A stretch of 64,000 bases of DNA from Mycobacterium asiaticum (GCF_001673635.1 NZ_LZMH01000037.1:1-64000); one strand, 5' to 3'. Numbered from the stretch's first letter, positions 35,719 through 45,423 are shown. Notes: generated by a model not told the origin, from the letters alone. Program-made: numbers and translations.

Positions 35719-37995
35719 ATGGGTTCGGCACAGGTGCAGCAGGTCAAGCTGACCAACGCCGACAAGGTGCTGTATCCCGCGACCGGGACCACCAAGCGGG
35801 AGATCTTCGACTACTACACCAGCATCGCCGAGGTGATGGTGCCGCACATCGCGGGCCGCGCCGCCACCCGCAAGCGCTGGCCCAACGGCGTCGAGGAGCC
35901 GGCGTTCTTCGAGAAACAGTTGGCGTCCTCGGCTCCCGATTGGCTGCCGCGCGCGAGCATCACGCACCGGTCGGGCACCACGACGTACCCGATCATCGAC
36001 AGCGTTGACGGGCTGGCTTGGATCGCCCAGCAGGCGGCGCTGGAGGTGCACGTGCCGCAGTGGCGGTTCGTCGCGGAGTGGACCCGCAGCGGGGAGACCC
36101 TCAAACCGGGACCGGCGACCCGGTTGGTGTTCGACCTGGACCCCGGCGAGGGTGTATCGATGGCCCAACTGGCGCGGGTCGCGCGTGCGGTGCGGGACAT
36201 GATGGCTGACATCGGCCTGACCACCTACCCGCTCACCAGCGGCAGCAAGGGGCTGCACCTGTACGCGCCGCTCGATGAGCCAGTGAGTAGCCGCGGGGCC
36301 ACCGTGCTGGCCAAACGTGTTGCGCAGCAACTGGAGAAGGCCATGCCCAAGCTCGTCACCTCGGTGATGGCCAAGAATGTGCGGGCCGGCAAGATTTTTC
36401 TGGACTGGAGCCAGAACAACGGTGCGAAAACCACCATCGCGCCGTATTCGCTACGCGGACGCGAGCATCCGACGGTCGCAGCGCCGCGCACCTGGGAAGA
36501 GCTAGACGACCGCGGGTTGCGCCAGCTTCGTTTCGACGAGGTGCTGGCCCGGGTGGCTCGCGACGGCGACCTGATCGCACCGCTGGATCCCGGTGTGCTG
36601 CTGCCGGACCGGCTGAGCAAGTACCGCAACATGCGGGACGCCTCCAAGACCCCCGAACCCGTCCCGCGCTCGAAACCCACCACCGGACAGAACAATACGT
36701 TCGTCATTCAGGAGCACCACGCGCGTCGCCTGCACTACGACTTCCGGCTGGAACGTGACGGTGTGCTGGTGTCCTGGGCGGTGCCGAAGAACCTGCCCGA
36801 GACGACGTCGGTAAACCACCTGGCCGTCCACACCGAAGACCACCCGCTGGAATACGCCTCGTTCGAGGGCAACATTCCCAAGGGGGAGTACGGCGGCGGC
36901 AAGGTGATCATCTGGGATTCGGGGACGTACGAGGCGGAGAAGTTCCGCGACGAGCCTGAAAAAGGAGAGGTCATCGTCAACCTGCACGGCAGCCGGATCT
37001 CGGGTCGGTACGCGCTGATCCAGACCAAGGGTGACCAGTGGCTGGCGCACCGGATGAAGGACCAGAACGTCTTCGACTTCGACGCGCTCACCCCGATGTT
37101 CGCCACGCACGGGTCGGTCGCGCGGCTCAAGAAGGGACAGTGGGCATTCGAGGGCAAGTGGGACGGATACCGACTGTTGGTCGACGCGGACCACGGCACG
37201 CTGCGGCTGCGGTCCCGCAGCGGGCGCGACATGACCAAGGAATACCCCCAATTACAGTCGCTGGCCGCCGATCTCGCCGATCATCGGGTGATTCTCGACG
37301 GTGAGGTGGTGGCACTTACTTCCGCCGGCGTGCCGAGCTTCAACGAAATGCAGAACCGGGTTCGGGCGACCCGGATCGAATTCTGGGCCTTCGACCTGCT
37401 CTACCTGGACGGGCGTTCGCTGTTGCGAGCCAAGTATTCCGACCGGCGCAAGCTGCTGGAAACCCTCGCCAGCGCAAGCGAACTCATCGTCCCCGACCTG
37501 CTGCCCGGCGACGGTCCCGACGCGCTCGAGTATTCCCGCACACAGGGGTGGGAAGGGGTGGTCGCCAAGAAGCGGGATTCCAGCTATCAGCCGGGCCGGC
37601 GCTCGGCGTCCTGGATCAAGGACAAGAACTGGAACACCCAGGAAGTGGTGATCGGCGGGTGGCGAGTCGGTGAAGGCGGACGCAGCAGCGGTATCGGCGC
37701 GCTGCTGCTGGGCATCCCCGGACCCGACGGGCTGGAGTTCGTCGGCCGGGTGGGCACCGGGTTCACCGACCGCGAACTGGCCAACCTGAAGAAGACGCTG
37801 GCACCGCTGCACACCGACGAATCACCCTTCCACCCAGCGCTTCCCAGGCGAGAGGCGCGAGGCGTCACGTTTGTCGAGCCGGTTCTGGTCGGCGAGGTGC
37901 GCTACAGCGAATGGACGCCGGACAACCGGTTGCGCCAATCGAGTTGGCGCGGACTGCGGCCGGACAAGAAACCAAGTGAGGTAGTGCGCGAATGA
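35719..37995 (+). CDS. ligD: Multifunctional ATP-dependent DNA ligase LigD
   Basis: This 758-residue protein has three modules in the mycobacterial order. The primase-polymerase domain occupies residues 1-290 (VFDLDPGEG metal site, SGSKGLHLYAPL). The 3'-phosphoesterase domain is at about 325-450 (FVIQEHHARRLHYDFRLE). The ligase domain is at 455-758, with catalytic K480 in EGKWDGYRL and C-terminal WNTQEVVIGGWR. With Ku it fills in and seals double-strand breaks. ATG 35719 is used because it gives the conserved MGSAQVQ start. The stop overlaps the next gene by 4 bp. Confidence 0.96.
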   Translation: MGSAQVQQVKLTNADKVLYPATGTTKREIFDYYTSIAEVMVPHIAGRAATRKRWPNGVEEPAFFEKQLASSAPDWLPRASITHRSGTTTYPIIDSVDGLAWIAQQAALEVHVPQWRFVAEWTRSGETLKPGPATRLVFDLDPGEGVSMAQLARVARAVRDMMADIGLTTYPLTSGSKGLHLYAPLDEPVSSRGATVLAKRVAQQLEKAMPKLVTSVMAKNVRAGKIFLDWSQNNGAKTTIAPYSLRGREHPTVAAPRTWEELDDRGLRQLRFDEVLARVARDGDLIAPLDPGVLLPDRLSKYRNMRDASKTPEPVPRSKPTTGQNNTFVIQEHHARRLHYDFRLERDGVLVSWAVPKNLPETTSVNHLAVHTEDHPLEYASFEGNIPKGEYGGGKVIIWDSGTYEAEKFRDEPEKGEVIVNLHGSRISGRYALIQTKGDQWLAHRMKDQNVFDFDALTPMFATHGSVARLKKGQWAFEGKWDGYRLLVDADHGTLRLRSRSGRDMTKEYPQLQSLAADLADHRVILDGEVVALTSAGVPSFNEMQNRVRATRIEFWAFDLLYLDGRSLLRAKYSDRRKLLETLASASELIVPDLLPGDGPDALEYSRTQGWEGVVAKKRDSSYQPGRRSASWIKDKNWNTQEVVIGGWRVGEGGRSSGIGALLLGIPGPDGLEFVGRVGTGFTDRELANLKKTLAPLHTDESPFHPALPRREARGVTFVEPVLVGEVRYSEWTPDNRLRQSSWRGLRPDKKPSEVVRE

Positions 37996-39941
37996 AATGG
38001 GTTACCTATCGCGGTGCGGACGGCGAACGTGTCGGGGTGCTCTCCGGTGAGCAGATCCATGCGCTTGCGGCGGGGCAGACGCTGCTCGGGTTGATCGGCT
38101 TGGGTCCCGACGGCCTGCGTGCCGCCGGCGAGGAGGCGTTGCGGTCACCGGCCGCGGTGGTGGCGCTCGGGTCGGTGACGCTGGGTGCGCCGATCCCTCG
38201 CCCACCGTCGATCCGCGACTCGCTGTGCTTCCTTGACCACATGCGCAACTGCCAGGAGGCCACCGGCGGTGGTCGCGTCCTGGCCGACGCCTGGTACCGC
38301 ATCCCGGCGTTCTACTTCGCCTGTCCCGCAACGGTGTTGGGACCCTACGACGACGCCCCGATGGCGCCCGGCAGTGTCTGGCAGGACTTCGAATTGGAGG
38401 TCGCCGCGGTGATCGGCACCGCCGGCAAAGACCTGACGGTCGACCAGGCCGAGGCGGCGATCGTCGGCTACATGATCTTCAACGACTGGTCGGCCCGAGA
38501 CCTGCAGGCGCTGGAAGGGCAGCTGCGGATCGGACAGGCCAAGGGCAAGGACAGCGGCGTCACCCTGGGCCCGTACCTGGTCACCGCGGACGAGCTGGAA
38601 CCGTTCCGGCGGGACGGCAAGCTGAGCCTGCAGGTGCAGGCACTGGTCAACGACACCGTGATCGGTTCGGGGTCCACCGCCGCCATGGACTGGACGTTCG
38701 GCGAGGTCATTTCGTACATGTCGCGCGGCGTGCCGCTGCAACCCGGGGATGTGATCGGGTCCGGCACCGCGCCGACCTGCACGCTCGTCGAGCATTTGAT
38801 CAAGCCGGAATCCTTCCCCGGCTGGTTGCGCGACGGTGACGTGGTGACACTGCAGGTGGAAGGTCTGGGTTCCACTCGGCAGACCGTGCGAGCCACGCCG
38901 GAGCCGGTTCCGTTGCGGCCCAGGACCAATCCGTCTGCCGCGGCACCGGTTTCGGCGCCGATCGCGGCGCGGGTGAATCCAGCGCCGGCAAAGGTGCCCT
39001 ACACCCGCGGGCTGCACGAGGTCGCCGACCGAGTGTGGGCCTGGACGCTGCCCGACGGCGGATACGGGTGGAGCAACGCCGGTCTGGTGGCCGGTGACGG
39101 CGCATCGTTGTTGGTGGACACCCTGTTCGACCTCGCCCTGACCCGCGAGATGCTGACCGCAATGCGGCCGATCACCGAGGGCGCGCCGATCACCGACGCA
39201 CTGATCACCCACTCCAACGGCGACCACACCCACGGCAATCAACTGCTGGATGCCGGCGTGCGGATCATTGCCGCGCAAGGCACCTTCGACGAGATCGCGC
39301 ACGACCAGGGCGTGGAGAGGCTGGTCGCTCTCCAGACGGACGACCTCGGGCCGGTTGCGACCCCGTATGCCCGGGAACGCTTCGGGCACTTCGATTTCAG
39401 CGGCATCACGGTGCGCAATGCCGATGAGACGTTCGATCGATCGCTGACGCTCAGCGTCGGCGGCAGGCACGTCCACTTGCTCAATCTCGGACCCGCGCAC
39501 ACCGCGGCCGACTCGGTGGTGCACGTGCCCGACGCCGGGGTCCTGTTCGGCGGGGATCTGCTGTTCATCGGCTGCACGCCGATCGTGTGGGCTGGGCCGA
39601 TCGCCAACTGGATCGCGGCGTGTGACGCGATGATCGCTTTGGACACGCCGATTGTGGTGCCCGGCCATGGGCCGGTGACCGACCCGGACGGAATCCGCGC
39701 TGTGCGTGGCTATTTCGTGCACATCACCGAGCAGGCGGACGAGGCCCACCGCAAGGGCCTGTCGCTGGCCGAAGCCGTCGATGCCGTCGACCTCGGTGAG
39801 TACGCCTCCTGGCTGGATTCCGAACGCATCGTCGTCAACATGTACCGGCGCTATTGCGAACTCGATCCCGACACCCCGGCGCCGGAGTTGTTGGGGTTGT
39901 TCACCATGCAGGCGGAGTGGTTGGCGAAGCGCGCGGGGTAA
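37992..39941 (+). CDS. Fumarylacetoacetate hydrolase-like / metallo-beta-lactamase fusion (Rv0939-type)
   Basis: This 649-residue protein fuses two enzymes. Residues 1-285 form an FAH/HpcE-type domain with DFELEVAAVIG (acidic metal ligands), GYMIFNDWSARDLQ and GDVIGSGTAPTC. A Pro/Ala linker is followed by a metallo-beta-lactamase-type domain at residues 335-640 (SLLVDTLFDLALTREML, THSNGDHTHGNQ, LFGGDLLFIGCTPI). The same fusion occurs as Rv0939. Such pairs suggest ring-cleavage or dioate catabolism, but the substrate is unknown. It overlaps ligD (ATGA), a curious coupling of catabolic and repair genes. Confidence 0.88.
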   Translation: MKWVTYRGADGERVGVLSGEQIHALAAGQTLLGLIGLGPDGLRAAGEEALRSPAAVVALGSVTLGAPIPRPPSIRDSLCFLDHMRNCQEATGGGRVLADAWYRIPAFYFACPATVLGPYDDAPMAPGSVWQDFELEVAAVIGTAGKDLTVDQAEAAIVGYMIFNDWSARDLQALEGQLRIGQAKGKDSGVTLGPYLVTADELEPFRRDGKLSLQVQALVNDTVIGSGSTAAMDWTFGEVISYMSRGVPLQPGDVIGSGTAPTCTLVEHLIKPESFPGWLRDGDVVTLQVEGLGSTRQTVRATPEPVPLRPRTNPSAAAPVSAPIAARVNPAPAKVPYTRGLHEVADRVWAWTLPDGGYGWSNAGLVAGDGASLLVDTLFDLALTREMLTAMRPITEGAPITDALITHSNGDHTHGNQLLDAGVRIIAAQGTFDEIAHDQGVERLVALQTDDLGPVATPYARERFGHFDFSGITVRNADETFDRSLTLSVGGRHVHLLNLGPAHTAADSVVHVPDAGVLFGGDLLFIGCTPIVWAGPIANWIAACDAMIALDTPIVVPGHGPVTDPDGIRAVRGYFVHITEQADEAHRKGLSLAEAVDAVDLGEYASWLDSERIVVNMYRRYCELDPDTPAPELLGLFTMQAEWLAKRAG

Positions 39942-40156
39942 GCAGGGCGCGGCGGGCCGGAGGACCATGTTCTGTGCCCGGCTTGTAGCGACAAAGTCGT
40001 TGCGGGCCAGCCAGACTTCGCCCGGTCTAGGTCGTGGCAGGGGATCGGGCGTTGCGTACAAGCTGATTCTCGTGAGCGCGAGTGAAATACGCTGCAGCGC
40101 GGGTTATGAAGACCTCGATGTCAACATTCGAATAGTCGATTGTGTAATTTTACAAC

Positions 40157-41796
40157 ATGCCAAGAGCGCCTATCGTGGTGCGATTGTCTCGCGTGACCGA
40201 CGCTACGACCAGCCCGGAACGCCAGCGCGCTACCTGCCGTGAGCTGTGCGAGGAGCGTGGGTACGAAGTCGTCGGTATCACCGAGGACTTGGACGTATCA
40301 GCAGGGTCCACATCCCCTTCGACCGACCGCAGCTAGGCGATCGGCCGAAGAACCGTCTGTATGAGTTCGACGTGTTGGTGTTCTACCGAGCCGACCGGAT
40401 CGTCCGTAGGTTGTTTGACCTTGCGGACTTGAGTCCGGTGGTGCCGGGACCATGCGGTCATGCTGGTATCGGCCACGGAATCGTATTTCGACCTCTCTAC
40501 CGATTCGGGGACATCATCGCCTTGCTGGTCGCCACGGTCGCAGAGATGGAATAGGCCGCGATCAGCGAACGCAACGCCTCTGCATTCCGACACAACTTCA
40601 GATCAGGAAGTATCGGGGCGGACCTCCGCCGTGGGGTTACCTCCCCCCCAACGACACCGGAGAGTGGCGGTTAATACAGGACCCTGTACAGGTCGCGGTC
40701 ATCCAAGAAGTCATTGAACGTGTCCTGGCCGTTGAACCGCTCCGATCCGTCGCCCACGACCTAACCGATCGCAAAGTCCTCACTCCGAAGGATCGCTTCG
40801 CAGAGGCCCAGCGGCGGGAAGCGAGGGGCCACGGATGGCACTCGGCAGGTCTGAAACGTGCGCTAATGAGTCAGACACTCCTCGGCTATGCCGTTTTAGC
40901 GCGCGAGCCGCTGTTGGACGCTCAGGGGCGCGTACAGCGGGATAGCAAAGGGCAAGAAGATGTTCGAGCCTGAGCAACCGGTCCGGAACGACGACGGGAC
41001 GCCCGTTGTACGAGCTAGGCCGATCGTCACACGCGAAGTGTTCGACCGCCTGGGCGCCGAACAGCAGACCGCGAGAACCGGAAGGAACCGACTAGGCGAT
41101 CGTCTGGCTTACTCCTCCGCGTGATCTATTGCGGCGTATGCGATCGGCCTGCCTACCGCGTGAAGGGCGGTGTCGGAAGGTCTCCGAGGTACCGATACGC
41201 GTCGGTCCAAGACAGACAGCGTTGTGGCAACACCTCGGTTCCCTTGGCCGATACTGAGACAGTGGTATCTGAACGAATGCTTGAGATGTGCGACGGCCAT
41301 GAATTCCTCGAACGCGTCTGGGACTCGGCTTCGGACTACTCGGCAGAGCGAGCCGAGATAAATACGGAGCTGATGGATTTGACGAGCCAAGTTGGCACGC
41401 CGGCTTATCGCGACGGCACCCCTCAGCGTGCCGCACTGGACGCACGACTCGCAGCACTTGCGGACCGACAGTCGCTCTCTCTGAAAAGTCGTCAAAACCG
41501 GCCGGGTGGACGTGGCAGCCAACCGGAGAGTTGTTCGCCGAATGGTGGGAGCGGCAGACTACCGAGCCCGCAATAGCTGGCTTCGCGCTATGCGCGTTCG
41601 GCTGACATGGGAGAACCGAGACGGTCAGGTGTTCTGGAACGTGCACAACCTGTACATGGAGCGCTTTCGAAGAGCGGCTGCGACCGACCAAGGAAAAAGA
41701 AGGCACCTCGCCGCGGGCGCAGTGACGCGCATGAAACACGACGGGCGTACCTGCATAGCAGAACTCAGGACGATCCGCGTCGCAGGTTGGGCATAG
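40157..41796 (+). pseudogene. Large serine integrase (Bxb1/phiRv1 type), multiply frameshifted
   Basis: Fragments in all three plus frames line up in order with a Bxb1-type integrase. MPRAPIVVRLSRVTDATTSP opens the catalytic domain (Ser in RLSR), followed by TEDLDVS, a shift near 40310, VFYRADRIVR, VSATESYFDLSTDS, LLVATVAEME, KYRGGPPPWGYLPP with WRLIQDPV, then SQTLLGYAVL, VVRARPIVTREVF, the zinc-ribbon part YCGVCDRPAYRVKGG, ELMDLTSQVGTPAYR and WLRAMRVRLTW. At least five frame changes and internal stops show it is dead. A 12-bp inverted repeat TGTAA-TT-TTACA lies just before the start (40143-40154). Confidence 0.9.
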
Positions 41797-41961
41797 GCTC
41801 GGTGCTGCCCCAAGCGCGACATCCCACGTTCCGCGACATGTGCCAACGGCGAACGGTTGGCCTGAGCCCTCCGGTTGAACGGCATCTACTTGGGCGTGAC
41901 ACGTGGACTTGTTCCGCACGGACCTCGACAAGTGCGATCAGTTGATTCAAGCTCTATCTCA

Positions 41962-44070
41962 ATGTCTGAAACGCCTAAACCAGAACCTCAAACGAATGCC
42001 CTTTGGTCAGACGACCCGCTAGGCCCCGACGACGAGGACCTGCTGAAGCGCGACAAGTTCGTTTTTATGGTCGCGGATCGTCTTAATACTTGCGTATTGG
42101 GCCAATCAAGCACTGTGTTTGGTCTGGTCGGCCCCTGGGGCAGCGGTAAAAGCTCATTAATCAGCAAGATCAAAACGCGCCTCGACCAAACATGGAAGGT
42201 CACAATCTTCTCACCTTGGGCTTCCTCAGATGTCTCGGCCCTGCAGAGGGAATTCGTTGCGGCACTGGCGTCCGTCTTCGAAGACGAACAGGTTGACAAA
42301 TACTCAGGTGCCAAAGCGGTCGCCAAAAAATATTCGAAAGTTTACACCTCTCTCTTCAAAGCCATTCCTATCGCTGGAAACGCGGTAGCCGGTGCTACAC
42401 AGGCGGCAATCGACATCGCGACCGCCGAAAATCCCTGGCATATAGAATTCGACAAGGCTGCAAGCAGCTTCAGGGAACTTGGCCAGAAGGTGCTGGTAAT
42501 CGCTGATGACATCGATCGGCTGGACTCCGAAGAAGTGGTCAGCTTACTAAAAGTGATTCGGCTTCTAGGCCGATTTCCCAACGTCCACTATTTAATTGCG
42601 TATGATCAAACCACAATCGAGGAATTGTTGAAGGAAAAGGGCTTAGGTGCGAAAGCGGCTGCATTTATGGAAAAAATTGTTCAGTATCCGTTTGAAGTAC
42701 CTCCAATTGCAGGAGCCGTGCAACGCCGATTGTTCACAAAAACAATTGACGACTTGATTGCACAGAATGGCATCAAACTTGACACGGTAGGCTCTGAAAG
42801 ACTCTCAGAACTCGTCGCCGTCTTGGCGCCATCGCTGATCACTCCGCGAGCGCAGACACGTTTCCGGGAGCAAATACTATCATTCGCCGGGATGCTAAGT
42901 TTTCATGAGCTCGATGCAGTCGATTACATAGCCTTGAGTTTTTTACGTGTCTTTTACCATGATGTCTACGAGCAACTGCCAGTTTGGAAGGCTGCTCTGC
43001 AATCTGGAACGATATCTTTGGGCTTCTTGGAATCGAGTGACCTGTCAGATGCGGATTGGCACAAAATGATCCGCCCGCTGGTCAATCGAGATGACGATGC
43101 GCTTCTGGTAACTACGGTCCTTAGCAGCCTCTTTCCCGGCATTCGATCGCCGGGCCTTCTGATGCGAGAACACCCGCTGGCCTTGTCTAACGACCTCTAT
43201 TTCCAACGTTATTTCATATTAGGTATTGCAGAGGATGATGTCGAGGATAGTTTGATCTCAAGTGCGGTGAACAAACTTATCCAAAGCGATGTAGAGCAGA
43301 ACGACGTCGTGAATTACGCCGAAATCGTTGACGGCGCCGATGCGCAACTTGCTGCGTTGGCTCTCGAAAAAGGCGAGCAGTTTCGAAATGGCCAGACTGG
43401 CGGAAGTGAGGAGCTTATTGACTTTCTGATCGCCAGGGTCAAAGGTCGGCCAAACAATGATGAATATTTCGCGTCGCCGAAACGGGTGCTGTGGCGCTGG
43501 CTTGAAGCTGAAGTCTTCACCGCGCTTAACGACGGTAATCTCACTTTAGCCCGTTTAACCTCAAAGTTGCCCCCCGCACAACTACTATTATTCATCGTGC
43601 GGAGCATGGCCAATGGCCGTATTAAGAAAGAAAATAGGCGAAAGTTTAAAGGCATTGATGGTTTTTTCAGCTCGTTCCTAATTCATCCAATTCAATTGAC
43701 TTCGGTATTAGATTCTGGCCTTAACCTTCCATTCCTTGTCGATGTGTGCTGGTGGTTTCGCGAGGGGGAAGATAATGAGGAATCGCTGTATGGTCTCGGT
43801 TCCAATATTGTTACGACTTTTGAGCAGAATGATCTGGAAAGAGTAATCATCGGGTTCGTCACCGAGGAAAGCTGGTTCGGAACCAGTGAACTCAGGTTCC
43901 AGGTCGCGGCCCTTCGGCGTCTTTTCGATGCGTCGACCCTTCATGAGATCGCAACCAAGCTGCCAGCAGATCTGCAACTGGCGGAGATCGACATAGAAGA
44001 TCTGTCCTCACAGAATAAGCGTAATTTCGCACGCGCCTCTTTGGCTGCTGCTGCGGCGGGCCTGGTCTGA
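41962..44070 (+). CDS. KAP-family P-loop NTPase
   Basis: This 702-residue protein starts at ATG 41962 (MSETPKPEP); a longer in-frame extension overlaps anonymous sequence. Walker A is GPWGSGKSS at residues 57-65; Walker B is VLVIADDIDRL at 177-187, followed by VVSLLKVIRLLGRFPNVHYL and a sensor-like YLIAYDQ. A short hydrophobic stretch (AIPIAGNAVAGATQAAIDIA, 134-152) sits where KAP proteins carry a membrane insertion. The 400-residue C-terminal region is mostly helical and unrecognised. KAP NTPases include phage-exclusion protein PifA, so a defence role is plausible. GC is clearly lower than in neighbours, and no strong ribosome-binding site is seen. Confidence 0.85.
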   Translation: MSETPKPEPQTNALWSDDPLGPDDEDLLKRDKFVFMVADRLNTCVLGQSSTVFGLVGPWGSGKSSLISKIKTRLDQTWKVTIFSPWASSDVSALQREFVAALASVFEDEQVDKYSGAKAVAKKYSKVYTSLFKAIPIAGNAVAGATQAAIDIATAENPWHIEFDKAASSFRELGQKVLVIADDIDRLDSEEVVSLLKVIRLLGRFPNVHYLIAYDQTTIEELLKEKGLGAKAAAFMEKIVQYPFEVPPIAGAVQRRLFTKTIDDLIAQNGIKLDTVGSERLSELVAVLAPSLITPRAQTRFREQILSFAGMLSFHELDAVDYIALSFLRVFYHDVYEQLPVWKAALQSGTISLGFLESSDLSDADWHKMIRPLVNRDDDALLVTTVLSSLFPGIRSPGLLMREHPLALSNDLYFQRYFILGIAEDDVEDSLISSAVNKLIQSDVEQNDVVNYAEIVDGADAQLAALALEKGEQFRNGQTGGSEELIDFLIARVKGRPNNDEYFASPKRVLWRWLEAEVFTALNDGNLTLARLTSKLPPAQLLLFIVRSMANGRIKKENRRKFKGIDGFFSSFLIHPIQLTSVLDSGLNLPFLVDVCWWFREGEDNEESLYGLGSNIVTTFEQNDLERVIIGFVTEESWFGTSELRFQVAALRRLFDASTLHEIATKLPADLQLAEIDIEDLSSQNKRNFARASLAAAAAGLV

Positions 44071-44075
44071 CTGGA

Positions 44076-44096
44076 CTGAGAGATGAGCCATCTCAG
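44076..44096 (+). terminator. Hairpin after the KAP NTPase gene
   Basis: AGATG and CATCT pair around a 3-nt loop and are flanked by CTGAG and CAG, starting 6 bp after the stop. There is no T-tract. Intrinsic termination is possible but weakly supported. Confidence 0.35.
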
Positions 44097-44204
44097 CCCA
44101 ACAGCTGCGCACACTAAGGTTCCTACGATGGTCGAATCCCGCATGAATAGGCAAAAATTGCAGCTTTAAACTTGATGACGCGCCACCATTCGGTTGACCA
44201 CCTC

Positions 44205-44220
44205 TAGCTTCCGGAAGCTA
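44205..44220. terminator. Perfect 16-bp palindrome between convergent genes
   Basis: TAGCTTCCGGAAGCTA is exactly self-complementary. It lies between the KAP gene (plus) and the DUF3883 gene (minus), where a bidirectional terminator or a protein-binding site would be expected. Without a loop the hairpin is strained, so a dyad binding site is equally likely. Confidence 0.35.
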
Positions 44221-44252
44221 AAGGCCCGTGGTGTAGTGGTACGCAATGGGCG

Positions 44253-45076
44253 TTAAGCGTTCGCGCTCGACAGCCCAGGGAATATGAAGAAAAAAGCTCG
44301 CCACCACCTGCGCTGGGGGGGAATCGTCGGACCGTGCAGATTTATGTTGCGAACGATGGCCAGCGCGTTCGTAGGATGATCCTTGATGTGGAGTTCCGCT
44401 TCGTTTCTGGTAAGTATGATTTCTGAGCCGTTTGACGTCGCGCCCTTCACTTCGATCCTTACGACCGCATCTGCTTTTGTTGCGTGAATGTCGTACAACT
44501 GACTCTTGCCGACGTCCTTGACTACATAGCAAATCGCCGGCGACGAGAAATACTCCATCGTCAGAATGACGGCCCGCCTATCAATGGCGCGTCGTTCCGC
44601 TGCGGTCAGCCGAGGGCCCTTCCCTTTCCTGCCTCCCAATGGGACAGCGATGAAGTCAAGTGCTTGCTCGTGTCGGCCACGTCTGGCGAGTCGCCGGGGA
44701 CATACAGCCCCTCGTCGGCAGCTCTGTGAATTTGTCCGAGCCAGCCAATAATCTGGAGGAGATCCTGCTCGATCTCGGCGTCCGCAGGGATTTCGTCTAA
44801 TAGGTATTCGGGAGCAACTACGTTGCCAAGCGCATACCTGTGCCGAGCTCGCTGACAGTATTGTCGAGTTGGATTTGAGTTCCACTTGGGCGGGAAGGGC
44901 GCGCCGGCCATCAGCACAGATCGAGCCCAGTTCGGTCGGGCCACCAGTAATGCCTCAGGTTGTCGACGGAACTCAGCCCCGTCCCATCGTGTCGTTCCCT
45001 GGTTAAGGCTGAGATAGATGCGATCGCCAGCCGCACTGAAAAGGAACACCACGTACCGGGTTACCCGCCGATGCGA
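44253..45076 (-). pseudogene. MrcB-N (DUF3578) plus DUF3883 restriction-type protein, 5'-truncated and frameshifted
   Basis: Two minus-strand frames join into one protein. The upstream frame (45076 to about 44650) reads RYVVFLFSAAGDRIYLSLNQ, the DUF3578/MrcB N-terminal signature of modification-dependent restriction proteins. The downstream frame (to 44253) reads LTAAERRAIDRRAVILTMEY and then YDIHATKADAVVRIEVKGAT and ILTRNEAELHIKDHPTNALA, a DUF3883 nuclease-like domain. A single 1-nt indel near 44655 separates them. The frame is closed by a stop at 45077-45079, so about 80 N-terminal residues are missing. If the indel were an error, the rest would still lack a start. Confidence 0.75.
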
Positions 45077-45423
45077 TTAAGCCGGCTGGGCTGCTCGCAG
45101 ACTGGAAGCGTCGAGGTATCGACCCCGACCGCTGCGTGTACACTGGGCAACCAGTTCGGGATCGGTGGCACATCGACCACACGATTCCGTTGTCCGTCAA
45201 TGGCACGCCCGGTGACGTCGTTACGAACCTCGTGCCATGCAATCCCGGCCCGAACCGTTGGAAAGGTCCACGGGATTGGATCAATTCCCTCGCCGATCGG
45301 GCAGAAACGGCGAAGGCGTCGTGGCCGCGGACCAACCAGACCGAGCAATTCTGTGTCGATAACACACAGCAGTCCGAAACCGACGAAATTGATGCTCGCG
45401 AGTACACCCAGGAGAGAAGCTAA
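45040..45423 (+). pseudogene. HNH endonuclease C-terminal fragment
   Basis: The plus frame open from 45040 reads GLLADWKRRGIDPDRCVYTG, then WHIDHTIPLSVNG, VVTNLVPCNPGPNRWKG, which contains the HNH core (H-x-DH, Asn, Asn-x3-Lys). No ATG, GTG or TTG precedes the Cys of CVYTG, so the N-terminal part of the gene is gone; a GTG at 45136 would omit the start of the HNH motif. Its truncation point coincides with that of the MrcB-N gene on the other strand. HNH proteins are common in restriction systems and phage genomes. Confidence 0.7.

Noticed and set aside
38145..40061. Minus-strand open frame of 638 codons opposite the FAH/metallo-beta-lactamase fusion
   Set aside because: It is the antisense shadow of a high-GC gene; its translation is Arg/Asp/Gly/His-rich without domain motifs, and the plus-strand frame has clear enzyme motifs.
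44222..44290. tRNA-like sequence GGCCCGTGGTGTAGTGGTA
   Set aside because: No matching 3' acceptor strand (ACGGGCC) or T-arm occurs within 75 nt, so no cloverleaf can form.
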